Assembly: GCA_004802725.1 (NCBI GenBank)
Contig: SGPM01000400.1
Location: 1 to 21,944 of the forward strand
Length of the DNA stretch: 21,944 bases
Source: Antrodiella citrinella
Lineage: Eukaryota > Basidiomycota > Agaricomycetes > Polyporales > Steccherinaceae
Reading direction: 5' to 3'
Position numbers and translations under genes: made by a program
The notes under the pieces: model-generated
What the model saw: the letters and a program-made list of their open reading frames with translations, nothing else
The model's database searches: none
What the model was told of the DNA's origin: nothing
Shown here: piece by piece, positions 1 to 9,202 of the stretch
Layout of the letters: every line of letters starts with the position of its first letter
Numbering within the stretch: the stretch's first letter is position 1

Positions 1-1253
1 AGCGAGCGTCTCATAGAGGTGAGTCTATGTTCGCGTGGCGGGCGTCGAGAGTCGTCGCCCTTCTCTCTTCCTCCACATCGTGCTAGTGAGAGCACTAGCT
101 ACGCTGTTTGCTCCACCATCCTCCCCGACCTTACCTCCCAAGATTTCGTAGTGTCTTCTGTCTGAGCTTCATCGCGTCCGCGCGGACGACTATGATGTGC
201 CAGTGCTATCCGAGGTACCTTTGTAGGTCTCGTACGTTGACTGTCGGTCAATATCATCGAACTTGGTCAAAGCTATTTCAAGCGCGGACGGAAAGAGACC
301 GGGCCGTCAGCCCGTGACTCCGCTGTCTTTCGCCACGATACGACTTTCAGTACTTTGCATTATTACTGTCGTCAGTGTCGATACCGACTTCCCCACAGCA
401 CTCGGCGACACTCGACAGAGATGTTCCTTCTGGGGCACAACTATACGCTCGCCATTCTTGCTAATCGATTGTCTGGCACTCGGTGTATTCGCTGCCAGCG
501 AGTACGGCTACCGAGGGTTGACTCGGACCTATTCGGACGTCTAGATATCCCAGGATATCTCGCACCTCCGCATATCCCGCGATACAAACTCCCCATTCAT
601 GGCTGGAATTGTGCTGACGAAAGGTACTGTCAAGGTAGGTCAGATCAAACAATCTGCGGCGAAAATCTTCGATCCTTTCCTGGCATCCTTTCCTGGCACA
701 GAGCACGGCTATCGTATCACACTCTGCCACATATTGCATCATGCAGCGATCTCGCGCCAGATGCCATAACTTTTCTCCTTCCCCAAGGGCCCAAACATGA
801 TTGATTTTTTTCGGGCGTGGGCGTGGGCGGGCAAGGGCGCTCGAAAGGCGCCCGAGAGACGCTCTCGATATTCCGGTCTCGGATTCGTTCACTTGCTCAA
901 CGTAGACCGCGTACTGTGGATCCCCAGTACTCGCAGAGATCTCACTTGCCTTATGTCAGATTCAACGTTCAACCCTTCGGAGACGTTCCGGTCGTTCTTG
1001 TTCTATATGAAGCATGGGGCCGCTCCTCGCGGACAGGTCGAGCAAAATCGTGAACTGTTGGACCCGGTCATCCCCATCGTGGGGGATTATCCTGGCTCAT
1101 CATGAGTCCTCATCTGTCCTTGCAACGATACAGCTCAAAAGATGGCATGGCCGCGCGTCAGAGGCCATTTCATATCACCGACATCGGCTCACCAACATCA
1201 CCGACTCGCAGCTGCACAGTAACTGCAGCCTGCATCGGTTACTATACTTTCGG
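1..1253. other. No convincing gene; upstream region of the dehydrogenase gene
   Basis: Open frames of up to about 149 codons exist on both strands here (for example 355-804 plus and 461-892 minus). They overlap each other, have no recognisable domain, and I could not join them by plausible splicing. Small structures seen: a perfect 8-bp palindrome with a 2-base centre at 543-560 (AGATATCC / GGATATCT) and a 13-base direct repeat (ATCCTTTCCTGGC) at 672-684 and 685-697. The last several hundred bases are presumably promoter for the gene starting at 1301. Confidence 0.5.
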
Positions 1254-1260
1254 TATATAA
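1254..1260 (+). promoter_or_regulatory. TATA-like box of the dehydrogenase gene
   Basis: TATATAA lies about 41-47 bases upstream of the ATG at 1301 and is followed by a pyrimidine-rich stretch. Spacing fits a short 5' leader. Assignment is by position only. Confidence 0.5.
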
Positions 1261-1300
1261 GGCCTTCCTTTCATTCTGAAGTTTTCATACCATTCCTCCG

Positions 1301-2562
1301 ATGTCGATCCCCACTCATCAAACCGCACTTTTCGTCCAAGAGCTCCGAGGCGCGTGGAAAGTCTCGTCGACGGACGTTCCGAAACCTGGTCCGGGAGAGA
1401 TCCTCATCCGAGTTGAAGCGGCCAGCCTGAACCCCGTTGACTGGAAAATCCAGATGTACGGTGTAGCAGTCACCATCTTCCCGGCCATTTTGGGTTCCGA
1501 CAGCGCCGGGACTGTCGTGGAGGTTGGAGAGGGCGTAACAAGAGTGGCCGTAGGAGATCGAGTGTGAGTTACATTTTTTCAGGTTTCACGTGTGTTTTAT
1601 TGAGGGCATTGCAGATTACATCAGGGCTACTACCATAACCGCATCGCAACCTTCCAGCAGTACACCGTGGCCAACGAGAAGAGGGTTGCTAAGGTTCGTA
1701 TTGTTGGCAGTTGTGTAATTCAATGCTCACCTTTGGTCCTTAGATTCCTCCAAAATTGTCCTTCGACCAAGCCGCAGCCATCCCCGTTGCTTTGAGTGCC
1801 GCCGCATTCGGTCTCTATGGAACCAAAGTCCAGCAAGGTGGCGCAGGATTGACGGCACCCTGGAGGGAGGGCGGACGTGGAAAGTACGCCGGACAGCCCA
1901 TTGTTGTTTTGGGCGGCGCATCATCTGTAGGCCAATATGGTACGCATGAATTTTATTGACGCTGCAATGAAATCAGCTCATAGTTTTCACCAGTCATCCA
2001 ACTTGCCAAAGTCTCCGGTTTCTCGCCGATCATCACCACTGTCTCTCCTCACAATAACGATCTCGTTACTGCTCTGGGTGCAACGCATCCCGTGGACCGC
2101 GCCCTCCCCCTCTCCGAGCTCAAAGCCATCACCTCCGAGCCGATCTCTGTCGTGTTCGATGCGGTGAGTTCGGCGGAGACACAACGCGCTGGGTACGATC
2201 TGCTCGCGCCTGGAGGCACGTTGGTGCTCGTTCTAGACCCGGTTGGGAGCCTCGGCGCAGGCGAGAAAGAAGGGAGAAGTGTGATCTCGACGTATGCGAC
2301 GGTGCATGTTGAGACGAACAGGGAGATCGGGGAGGAAATGTATGAGCATTTGGAGGCGTTTTTGGAGAGCGGAGATCTCAAGGTACGTTCAAGACCTTTT
2401 TCAGTCACTGGTGGTACGCTGACAAGAAATTGTCTCTCGCAGCCAAATCTAGTCGAAGTCGTCCCCGGAGGCTTGGCGAGTATACCCGAGGCTTTCGAGA
2501 GGATGAAGAAGAACCAAGTCAGCGGTCAGAAGTTGGTCGTGCGACCTACAGAGTCAGCGTAA
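1301..2562 (+). CDS. Medium-chain alcohol dehydrogenase / enoyl reductase-like protein (zinc-independent MDR type)
   Basis: Five exons, 1301-1563, 1615-1693, 1744-1939, 1994-2382 and 2443-2562, give 348 codons with every junction in frame (introns 51, 50, 54 and 60 nt, all GT-AG). The N-terminal GroES-like fold shows PGPGEILIRVEAASLNPVDW and GSDSAGTVVEVGEGV. The Rossmann part carries VVLGGASSVGQYVIQLAK (glycine-rich motif near residues 171-179) for NAD(P)H binding. The cysteine cluster of zinc alcohol dehydrogenases is absent, so it belongs with the quinone-oxidoreductase / trans-enoyl-reductase (ToxD-like) branch, which reduces activated double bonds or carbonyls with NADPH. Length is normal for that branch. 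Substrate cannot be told. It probably acts in the cytosol, since no signal peptide or membrane segment is visible. Downstream neighbours on the same strand are two oxygenases. Confidence 0.93.
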
Positions 2563-3835
2563 GGTGTATGATATGGTGGACTTTAGTACCACGCACAATC
2601 AATATAAATTATGTCGTTCTTCGGAGACCTGCAGACATGTAAAAATTCTATTTGAAGGTCCGTTCGGGTCAATATCCAAAAGTCACCGCCTTGAATTCTG
2701 AAGTGTCATACGAATGGCAGCGAGTATCGTAGAGGCTATGAAGATGCCAAGGAAAGNTATAGAGTTGTCACCTTCGTCTCACTCCCAGCCAACGACCGAT
2801 CAACAGTAGGNGTTTCCGCTGGTAAGTTCGACGTGTCTTNGTAGGGACGGGCTGGAAGGCAAAGGTGTCTTCTGAGATCCTCTTCCGAGTCACTGACAGG
2901 CTGATGACTTGACGTTCAGCAGAAGTTGCAGAACATTGAACTTGAACGTGGTGCTTGCATCGCAGAGTAGGCGAGAGGCTGTCAACTACGAGCGTGGGTC
3001 AACGCTGAGAAAACTCATAATTCGGCCGCGATAAGGCAAGTCGAACTTGAACAGAGCGGAACCGGAAGTTCAACTTGAAGTTAACCGAGTCACCATGCGG
3101 ACTCGGACGACCGTCACGGTGAATGCGATGCTATTTACCCTTGTTAGGATCTAAAGCGTTTGCTTGATTTGGAGATTAGATGACATTCGTCACTGCCTCT
3201 CACTCACAATGGCAGCCACTGGTAATAGTACTGGTTACTATCAGCTGTGATGTTACACAGCGATGGGATAGCCTTGAGTAAGAACTTCAAAATTTATCTT
3301 TTTCGTGACGACTCATGTTCTACGGTAGTAATTTGAACGACTGCTCGGTATGGTGCAACTGTAGTACGCGAAAACCTCCGGGAAGTCACAGCCTCGAAAA
3401 GGAGAAAGAGTACTGGAAATGAGATAGCTCGCCACGCGAGTTTCACCAGTCATCCACCTGGAGCACCACTGGACTCGGAAGCGATCGATATTTCTCTTCT
3501 GACGGTTATGATGTAGCCTACTAAGCAAACACGACAGCCATCTCGGGTCTTCACCGCCACACAAGACTTGGAGGATCCCACGGTACCTTTGGTGCATTGA
3601 GGTCGATTGTTCATTCTCACGAGAAGTGGGCGCGTGCGATTCCCTGGGCGCATCACTATCAATTCCCTTCGGCATGCTCTGCCAGTGGGTACGCCGTTGA
3701 GGTCACATCGCATATAATATGAAGCACTCACATGCCTCAATATGTTCTCAGCTGCTTGCCGCCTGTATATAGTTCGATGCCGGCAAACGACCACGCTGCA
3801 ACTCTCTCCCGGGCCCTGCGACCACTCACTTGAAC
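2563..3835. other. Intergenic, no gene seen
   Basis: About 1.27 kb with three ambiguous bases (2757, 2811, 2840). Minus-strand open frames at 3313-3675 and 3450-3794 overlap each other and resemble no family. Around 3050-3085 there are several ACTTGAA / TTCAA words close together, including AACTTGAAGTT, a word also present in the foldback element near 16.5 kb. This is too short to call homology. The 3' part should hold the promoter of the next gene. Confidence 0.5.
3765..3771 (+). promoter_or_regulatory. TATA-like box of the 2-oxoglutarate oxygenase gene
   Basis: TATATAG lies about 65 bases upstream of the ATG at 3836. That ATG has A at position -3. Positional evidence only. Confidence 0.4.
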
Positions 3836-5270
3836 ATGCCAGGACTCACTGCGTACCCCCCTTTTCCTGATGACGTGCCTAATCATCCTCTCCTCATCGT
3901 CGACTATCAGCTCTTGCTGATGGGAGATGAAAACGAGGTCAACACCCTATGGAAAGCGGCAACTGAGCTTGGTTTCTGGTAGTAAGTCTTATCTTGTTGC
4001 TTATGGCCACCCTTATAGTTGAATTCTGATCATGCTTTGTATACGAATAGTCTCAAGAACCACGGAGCAGATGAAGAGGTAGCTGGAATGTTTGAAATGG
4101 GTGCAGAGACCATGGCACTTCCCCTTGAGGAGAAGATGAAATTCGAGCAAGGCGATGATGGCATGTCTGCTGGGTACGTCACCGTTCTATTCTATAAAGT
4201 CAATCTTCGGGATAATCGTAATGTGCTTCTAGGTACAAAGCGGCAGGTGCGAATGCCACAGATGCCACAGGAGCCCTGGATACGGTCGAGTTCATTAACA
4301 TCAACAAAGACGACGTTATCGCGTGGCCGGGTCACGTCCACCGCACTTATCCCTCCACTGTGAATGCCCGCATGGATCCTACCATAAAGCCTTTCGTCCG
4401 CAAATCCCTTGCTATTAATGGCATGATCCTCGACATATTCAACGCCAAGCTTGGGCTGCCGGAAGGGACGCTTGCGAACTTGCATCGTATCGAAGAACAC
4501 AGCGGTTCAGAGGCAAGGTGTATCAAGAACCCTCCCAAGCCGGAGCTGTCTCCTGCAGATATCAAAGCAGCTATCGGAGCGCACACAGACTTTGGGTCTT
4601 TGGTAGGTTACACTGGCGAACTAGTTGTATGGTGAGCTTGACCCTTATCGCTGACATTGCCAGTCATTTTTGCACAACCGACTTGGAGGCCTGCAAGTAC
4701 TTCCTCCCACTTACACAGACTGGCAGTACGTCAGAGTACGTCTAGATTTACTTCTTCACTGGTGTGGTCCGAGGCTGACATCCACAATCTCAGCCTATTC
4801 CCGGTCATGCGATTTGCAATGTCGGCGATGCGCTGTCCATTTTCAGCGGCGGTATTCTCAGGTCCAATCTCCACCGCGTCGTGTAAGTGACCTCATTGTT
4901 CTACATCCGACCCGGACATTTACAGCTCGTCTTGATTATATAGACCTCCTCCTCGTGACCAATCTAAATACGAGAGATGGTCTCTTGTGTTCTTCACGCG
5001 ACCGGAAAACACAGCACCGCTGCGTGCGCTGGTGGANAAAAGTACCATCGTCGCTGACGCTGCGGCGAAATCGGAGAACCCCCAGTCTCTGAATACTGGT
5101 GTCACCTCGAAGGAGTGGTTCACGCGGAGGATCAAGAACCAGAGAATCAAGAACCGTACGGTATGTGGAAGTGTTCTTTTGGTGATAAACATCCGCTGAT
5201 GTTGGGTTTGTAGGGACCAGAGACGTGGCAGGCGAGTCGTGGAACAGAGCATGCGCCATTGCGAGCTTGA
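3836..5270 (+). CDS. Fe(II)/2-oxoglutarate-dependent oxygenase, isopenicillin N synthase-like
   Basis: Seven exons, 3836-3981, 4051-4173, 4233-4602, 4664-4735, 4794-4882, 4944-5160 and 5214-5270, give 357 codons with all phases matching. The N-terminal DIOX_N part reads PLLIVDYQLL...LWKAATELGFWYLKNHG. The double-stranded beta-helix core shows the iron ligands H207 and D209 in HTDFGSL and H264 in SNLHRVV. The 2-oxoglutarate-binding pair R278/S280 lies in YERWSLVFF. GHAICNVGDALSIFSGGILR between them is typical of this family. Such enzymes hydroxylate, desaturate or cyclise small molecules using 2-oxoglutarate and O2. Substrate is unknown. The N at 5037 leaves one residue undetermined (third base after GA, so Glu or Asp). 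No targeting signal is seen. ATG 3836 is chosen because the DIOX_N domain starts about 25 residues after it and the upstream context is good. Confidence 0.93.
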
Positions 5271-6355
5271 TGTGTTTTTGTGGTCGCCACCGCAACATTT
5301 GTTTCCCAAGTCTATTACGTTATCACTACTATCATCATCCCTGTACTGACTTGCGCAGCAACGCTCATGATTGAGTCAAGCTGAGCAGTCCGTCGCGCAA
5401 TCTTTTACTTTCGCTTCCTCTATCAGTAGCTCCTACCTGCGGCAGCATGGATATGGGGGGATTTTCAGCTTTGTTATCTGACGTGAATACTCTATTGCCC
5501 ATGACACGAGTGACGACCGAGGATCCGGATTACTTTTGCATTGTCATTGCGTAGTCTTCGTAAAGTCTCCGAGTCTCAGTCACTGGATCTCACTGCTCGA
5601 TACAGACGCTAGTACTATGAGTCATCTGGATTCTGTAGCATATTTTCGGTTTGCTTGTTCTCTCTGTCGTTAAAGTCGTGTTTCCTGCTAATCAGCGGCT
5701 CGTCTAGAATTCATCTGCTCAAGATCTTCTTGTACTCGAGTTAGTCCTCCCATCACAGCAGCTGCCTCGGGTCTGCTCTAGGTCCGCTCGGTTGGCCTCG
5801 TATCTGCGTCCGGCTGTCGTATATTATTTGATTCTACAGCCTCAGTGAATGTCTGAAGAGTCCAAGCTTGGAGATCAACGTGCATCATATCCGACGTGCA
5901 GTATCTTTTCAGCTTCTTGTCACCGCTGTATGTCGGACAACAGTCAGTTGGGTATCTACTACGCAGATTTTCACATGTTATAATCAGGATGACATACCTT
6001 TGTCAGCACGAATGACACGGACGCTGATATAGCGCTGATACCTTTGAAATCCACGCCATCTTCGCCTGTATACCACTGTCGTGTTTAGGTCGACCTGCTT
6101 ACGAAAACTAGCCAGGATCTTACTAAGAAAATCTTATTAAAAGAGAGGCTATTGAAACCATCCAAGTATCGTTAAAATCATCCACTTTCAGCCCTGGGTT
6201 CTCCAACCACACCCCCGAGTCAAAATCTGACAACAAAAGCAAAGTTTTGGCTGTTGCCAGTGCTTTTGCTACTACTCAGCATCGCCATTCCTACCCTATT
6301 TCCTCGAGCTCTATCCTCCGTCTTCAAGCGCACCCAATCTCAACTCAACACTACT
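5271..6355. other. Intergenic, no gene seen
   Basis: About 1.08 kb of mixed sequence between two plus-strand genes. I find no open frame with family resemblance, no tRNA-like fold and no strong repeat. The distal end is AT-richer (6110-6180) and presumably belongs to the promoter of the ring-cleavage dioxygenase gene. No clear TATA box was found. Confidence 0.5.
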
Positions 6356-7538
6356 ATGGCTCTTCCTAAGGGACGTGCGCAGTGGAAGGAGGCGTTGGAC
6401 GCGCTCCCGTCTACACCTGAGAAGATCCCGTCGTTTTTCTTTGGACACGGATCCCCCATGCTCGCTGTACCGAATGGTCGCGGCGCGATGGGACCGTCTG
6501 GTCCCCTCGGCCTGTTCTTGCAGGACTTCGGCCCCGTCTTGTTGAAGAAATACAAGCCAAAGGCCATTTTGGTCATTAGCGCTCACTGGGAGACGTACGG
6601 CGAGCAATTGGGTACGTCACTGCCTTTGATTATTTCCTCCGAGTCGAGTCGGGCATCTGTGCTCACCGCTATTTGTTTATTTGACAGTGTCCGACTATGG
6701 AGAGGAGAATCCACTGCTTATGGACTATTACGGATTCCAACCGGAAATGTATGCGCTGAAATTCAAGTCGCGTGGCGATTCTGCGATCACCCAACGCGTC
6801 TTGGAGGTGCTAAAAGAGGTGCGTTTTACATACCAATGCAATGCATCTGAGGCGAGATGTGCTGATCATCGTTGACATTGACAGGCGGGACTCCCAGCTC
6901 GTGCGTCACCGGTGACTGAGGCCCGAGGGAGTGACGGTCGCGGTTTCGATGGCCCCGGGCTCGACCACGGAGTGTTCGTGCCTTTTAGAATCATGTTCGG
7001 AGAGAACTTCACTCAGATTCCTATCGTGGAGATGTCGATGGATGGGTCTTTGGACCCGGTCAAGAACTGGACTTTGGGAGCCGCAGTTGAGAAGTTGAGG
7101 TAACTGCTTGTCATACTAGTGCGCGTTTTCACATGCTGATGTGTTCGTCTGAATAGGGAGGAAGGTATCTTGGTAATCTCTGGTGGTTTGACTATCCACA
7201 ACCTGCGTGATTTGTCGTCTTTCTCCGAGACTCAGGCGCGACCTATCTACAAAGAGTTCGACAAGGCTGTTCTGGAGGCTGCGGGTGTCTCAGACGTATG
7301 CTATCTGCCTGTTTCGCACCAGCTATTAGACTCTTTAGCTTACGCGTTGTCCTTTTCACAGAACGCTGAGCGAAGAACGGCTCTCTTGAACCTCGTCAAG
7401 CACAAGGGGTTCCGTCATGCGCACCCACGAGCAGACCACTTCGTACCAATATACGTAGCTGCTGGCGCAGGTGGAGCTGGAGATGCCAAGATATTGTCTG
7501 CTGTCTATGGCTCGACTACTATTGCGTTTGGCTTGTGA
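6356..7538 (+). CDS. Extradiol aromatic ring-cleavage dioxygenase, LigB / 4,5-DOPA dioxygenase (DODA) type
   Basis: Five exons, 6356-6611, 6688-6818, 6885-7099, 7157-7295 and 7362-7538, encode 305 residues. Class III extradiol hallmarks are in order: SFFFGHGSPML (H31), AILVISAHWET (H77), GLDHGVFVPF (H157) and the C-terminal HAHPRADHFVPIYVAAGA (H266, H268, H273). The family uses a non-haem metal ion to open catechol-type rings such as DOPA. In some mushrooms DODA enzymes give betalain pigments, in others the substrate is unknown. The length is slightly above the usual 260-290 because of a short N-terminal lead. ATG 6356 has A at -3 and G at +4. The last intron (7296-7361) is 66 nt with no stop, so retention would add 22 residues. 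I treat it as an intron because SD|NAERRTALLNLVKH joins as in relatives. Confidence 0.92.
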
Positions 7539-8150
7539 TTGATTTGATACCTAGTACTGATATGTAAAGGTAGAATTAGCTTACTTAGAAGCTTCTACGG
7601 TATTGTGGACTATACGACTCAGACGGTTGATTTGTATACTGTTGCGTGAATTTTCACCAGCCTGACAAGTAGGTAAGATCACTTCAGACGGTCATTCCTC
7701 TCTACATCTAACGAAATATCATATTCACAGAAACACAACACATCACTGACGGCGCCCAAGTACTCGAATGTGCCTTGCAGGAGCGACCTCTTTAGAACGA
7801 GAGAGCTCCGGCCAGAGCCGCAAGGGAGCACGGCAGGAAGCATGACTGGAGAGAGGGACGACGCGGCTGACTCAAAATGGGGTATTTGCGAGGGTGTCAG
7901 ACGAGCCTCCAACATTCTGACAGGAGACCAAGTTAAACTACTATGTGCACAGCGGAAGGGGGAGGCATATGTACCTGAGTTCACGCGCGAGCATCTTCTC
8001 GTACTGTTGGCGCTTGAATCCCACTGGGCTGAAGGGAGTCGCGGGATCCATATGTTACATTGTAGTCTCACCTGGGAATTTCGTACCAGGACCCAACGGT
8101 GCAGAACATGGGCCCCACTGATATCTGAGTGTTAGCTCACGCAAATGAAG
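7539..8150 (-). other. Possible 3' exons of the minus-strand F-box-like gene; low certainty
   Basis: A chain of short minus-strand exons can be drawn with matching phases: roughly 8124-8072 (SVGPMFCTVGSWYEIP), then about 8028-7976 (PVGFKRQQYEKMLARELR), then 7917 down to 7679 (MLEARLTPSQIPHFESAASS and onward, to a stop). The joins use GTGAGA...CAG and GTACAT...CAG. The peptide matches no family I know, and GT/AG pairs are common, so this is only a suggestion. It would extend the F-box-like locus at 8330-8729. The stretch 7539-7678 holds nothing visible beyond the 3' end of the dioxygenase gene. Confidence 0.2.
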
Positions 8151-8187
8151 ACAAAAAGTGCTGAACAGCGAAGTGAATGCTGACAAC

Positions 8188-8729
8188 CTAAACGTGACGG
8201 TATAGTTGATCTCCAAGCACGCTAGCACAAAAGATGAGGTACATCGCCCGAACAGGGGTGTGATCCTCGTAGGACCGGATGACGAGAGATTGTGTCGATA
8301 GCCATAGGGAAGCCAAAAGAGACAGCTGGTCTACCCAGCTTGCGATCCGCATGTTCGCGAGGTCTGACTCCGGGAGAATCTGCAAGTACACGCTGCACAA
8401 AGGCGAAGACGCCCAGCTCGGCGACGAACGCTTTGAGCATGAATACATTTGAGACGCATATGATCAAGAGATCCAATTTTGCGAAGGAGTCCAGTACGAT
8501 GTCTTGTTCGCAGTGACAGGCAAAGGTTACACATTGGAGGAGCAGTGTATCGAGGTCTGGCAGAGACGAGAGGCCAACGCGGACAAGTTATGCGAGCAAA
8601 TTTCGACGAAGCCAAGGAGCAGGAGAACAGAGTCTCCATGTCATCGTGGAGGTAACCGACGATGTAGTCAAAGATCTCGATGGGTAGGTCTGGTATGTGT
8701 AACGCATCCCTTCGCAATGACTGTTTCAT
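8188..8729 (-). pseudogene. F-box-like gene, probably frameshifted
   Basis: From ATG 8729 the minus strand encodes a clear F-box start, IPDLPIEIFDYIVGYLHDD followed by METLFSCSLASSKFAR, about residues 12-47. F-box proteins bind Skp1 and recruit substrates to SCF ubiquitin ligases. After this the frame (open to about 8331) turns into arginine-rich, low-plausibility sequence. A second frame instead reads leucine-rich-like text (LSSLPDLDTLLLQCVTFACH, near 8620-8560), and a third reads LQILPESDLANMRIASWVDQ and LSLLASLWLSTQSLVIRSYE (down to 8188). A coherent protein therefore needs two frame changes that I cannot explain by GT-AG introns. Decay or sequence error is likely. Alternative: the F-box is real, and the rest has introns I failed to place. 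Confidence 0.45.
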
Positions 8730-9202
8730 CGCAGCGAATATTGAATCCTCTTGAGGCTGTGAGCTACAGTGTCACTGCGTTGTAATCGCCCAATGACAGA
8801 ACCTCAAGTAAACGTCAGAATTCGTTGTTTGAAGGACTCACTTGAGATGATCTAACACGCTGTCTAGACTTTATGATAAGATGTTTACAGTTGAGAATGG
8901 CTAGTCTCCGTGGCTGACCTCGGTGCGTGTCAAAACTGTACCGGAGTTCTCTCAGCGAACGTATAACGTGAACGACTGATATTAGCTACCTGTACCGGAG
9001 TTCTAGGTACAGTAGTTTAGTACGAGAGTGCAGGAGAATAAAAGGAATGTACTTACCTCTCAGCGAACGTATAACGTGAACGACTGAGAGGCAAGAAGGA
9101 AGCCGCGCTGGCACATACCTGCACAGGCGCCTATCTACGGTATCTACCGGTATGCTACGCTTTGCATTGTAATTCTAACAGTAGGCTACCATGACTCGGA
9201 CC
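8730..9202. other. Spacer between the F-box-like gene and the DUF6589-like gene
   Basis: No coding region seen. It contains the duplicated segment described at 8936-9087. The minus-strand sequence around copy 9057-9087 can also fold, with an 8-bp stem CCTCTCAG / CTGAGAGG around about 20 bases. Confidence 0.5.
8936..9087 (-). repeat. Two-part duplicated segment, one copy split by an intron-like 54-nt insert
   Basis: A 31-base word (plus strand, begins CTCTCAGCGAACG, ends GAACGACTGA) occurs at 8949-8979 and 9057-9087. A 15-base word, CTGTACCGGAGTTCT, occurs at 8936-8950 and 8990-9004. In the first pair the words abut and overlap by CT. In the second pair they are separated by extra sequence (9003-9056). 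On the minus strand this extra sequence begins GTAAGTAC, contains TACTAAAC and ends CCTAG, exactly like a spliceosomal intron. No coding frame was recognised across it. It may lie in the 5' leader of the F-box-like gene. Confidence 0.85.

Noticed and set aside
355..892. Overlapping open frames of about 145 codons on opposite strands
   Set aside because: No family resemblance, no coherent splicing, and each is the shadow of the other; treated as chance.
3313..3794. Minus-strand open frames between the dehydrogenase and the oxygenase
   Set aside because: Two overlapping frames with no recognisable motif, lying in the promoter region of the next gene.
4603..4663. Reading through into GYTGELVVW after HTDFGSL in the oxygenase
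   Set aside because: The segment starts with GTAGGT and ends in CCAG. Removing it gives FGSL followed by SFLHNRLGGLQVLPP, which is how the family continues.
6254..6355. N-terminal hydrophobic extension (PVLLLLLSIAIPTLF) of the ring-cleavage dioxygenase that would look like a signal anchor
   Set aside because: The extension has no ATG (it would start at TTG). ATG 6356 has a good context and the family is cytosolic. An unseen upstream exon could still revive it.
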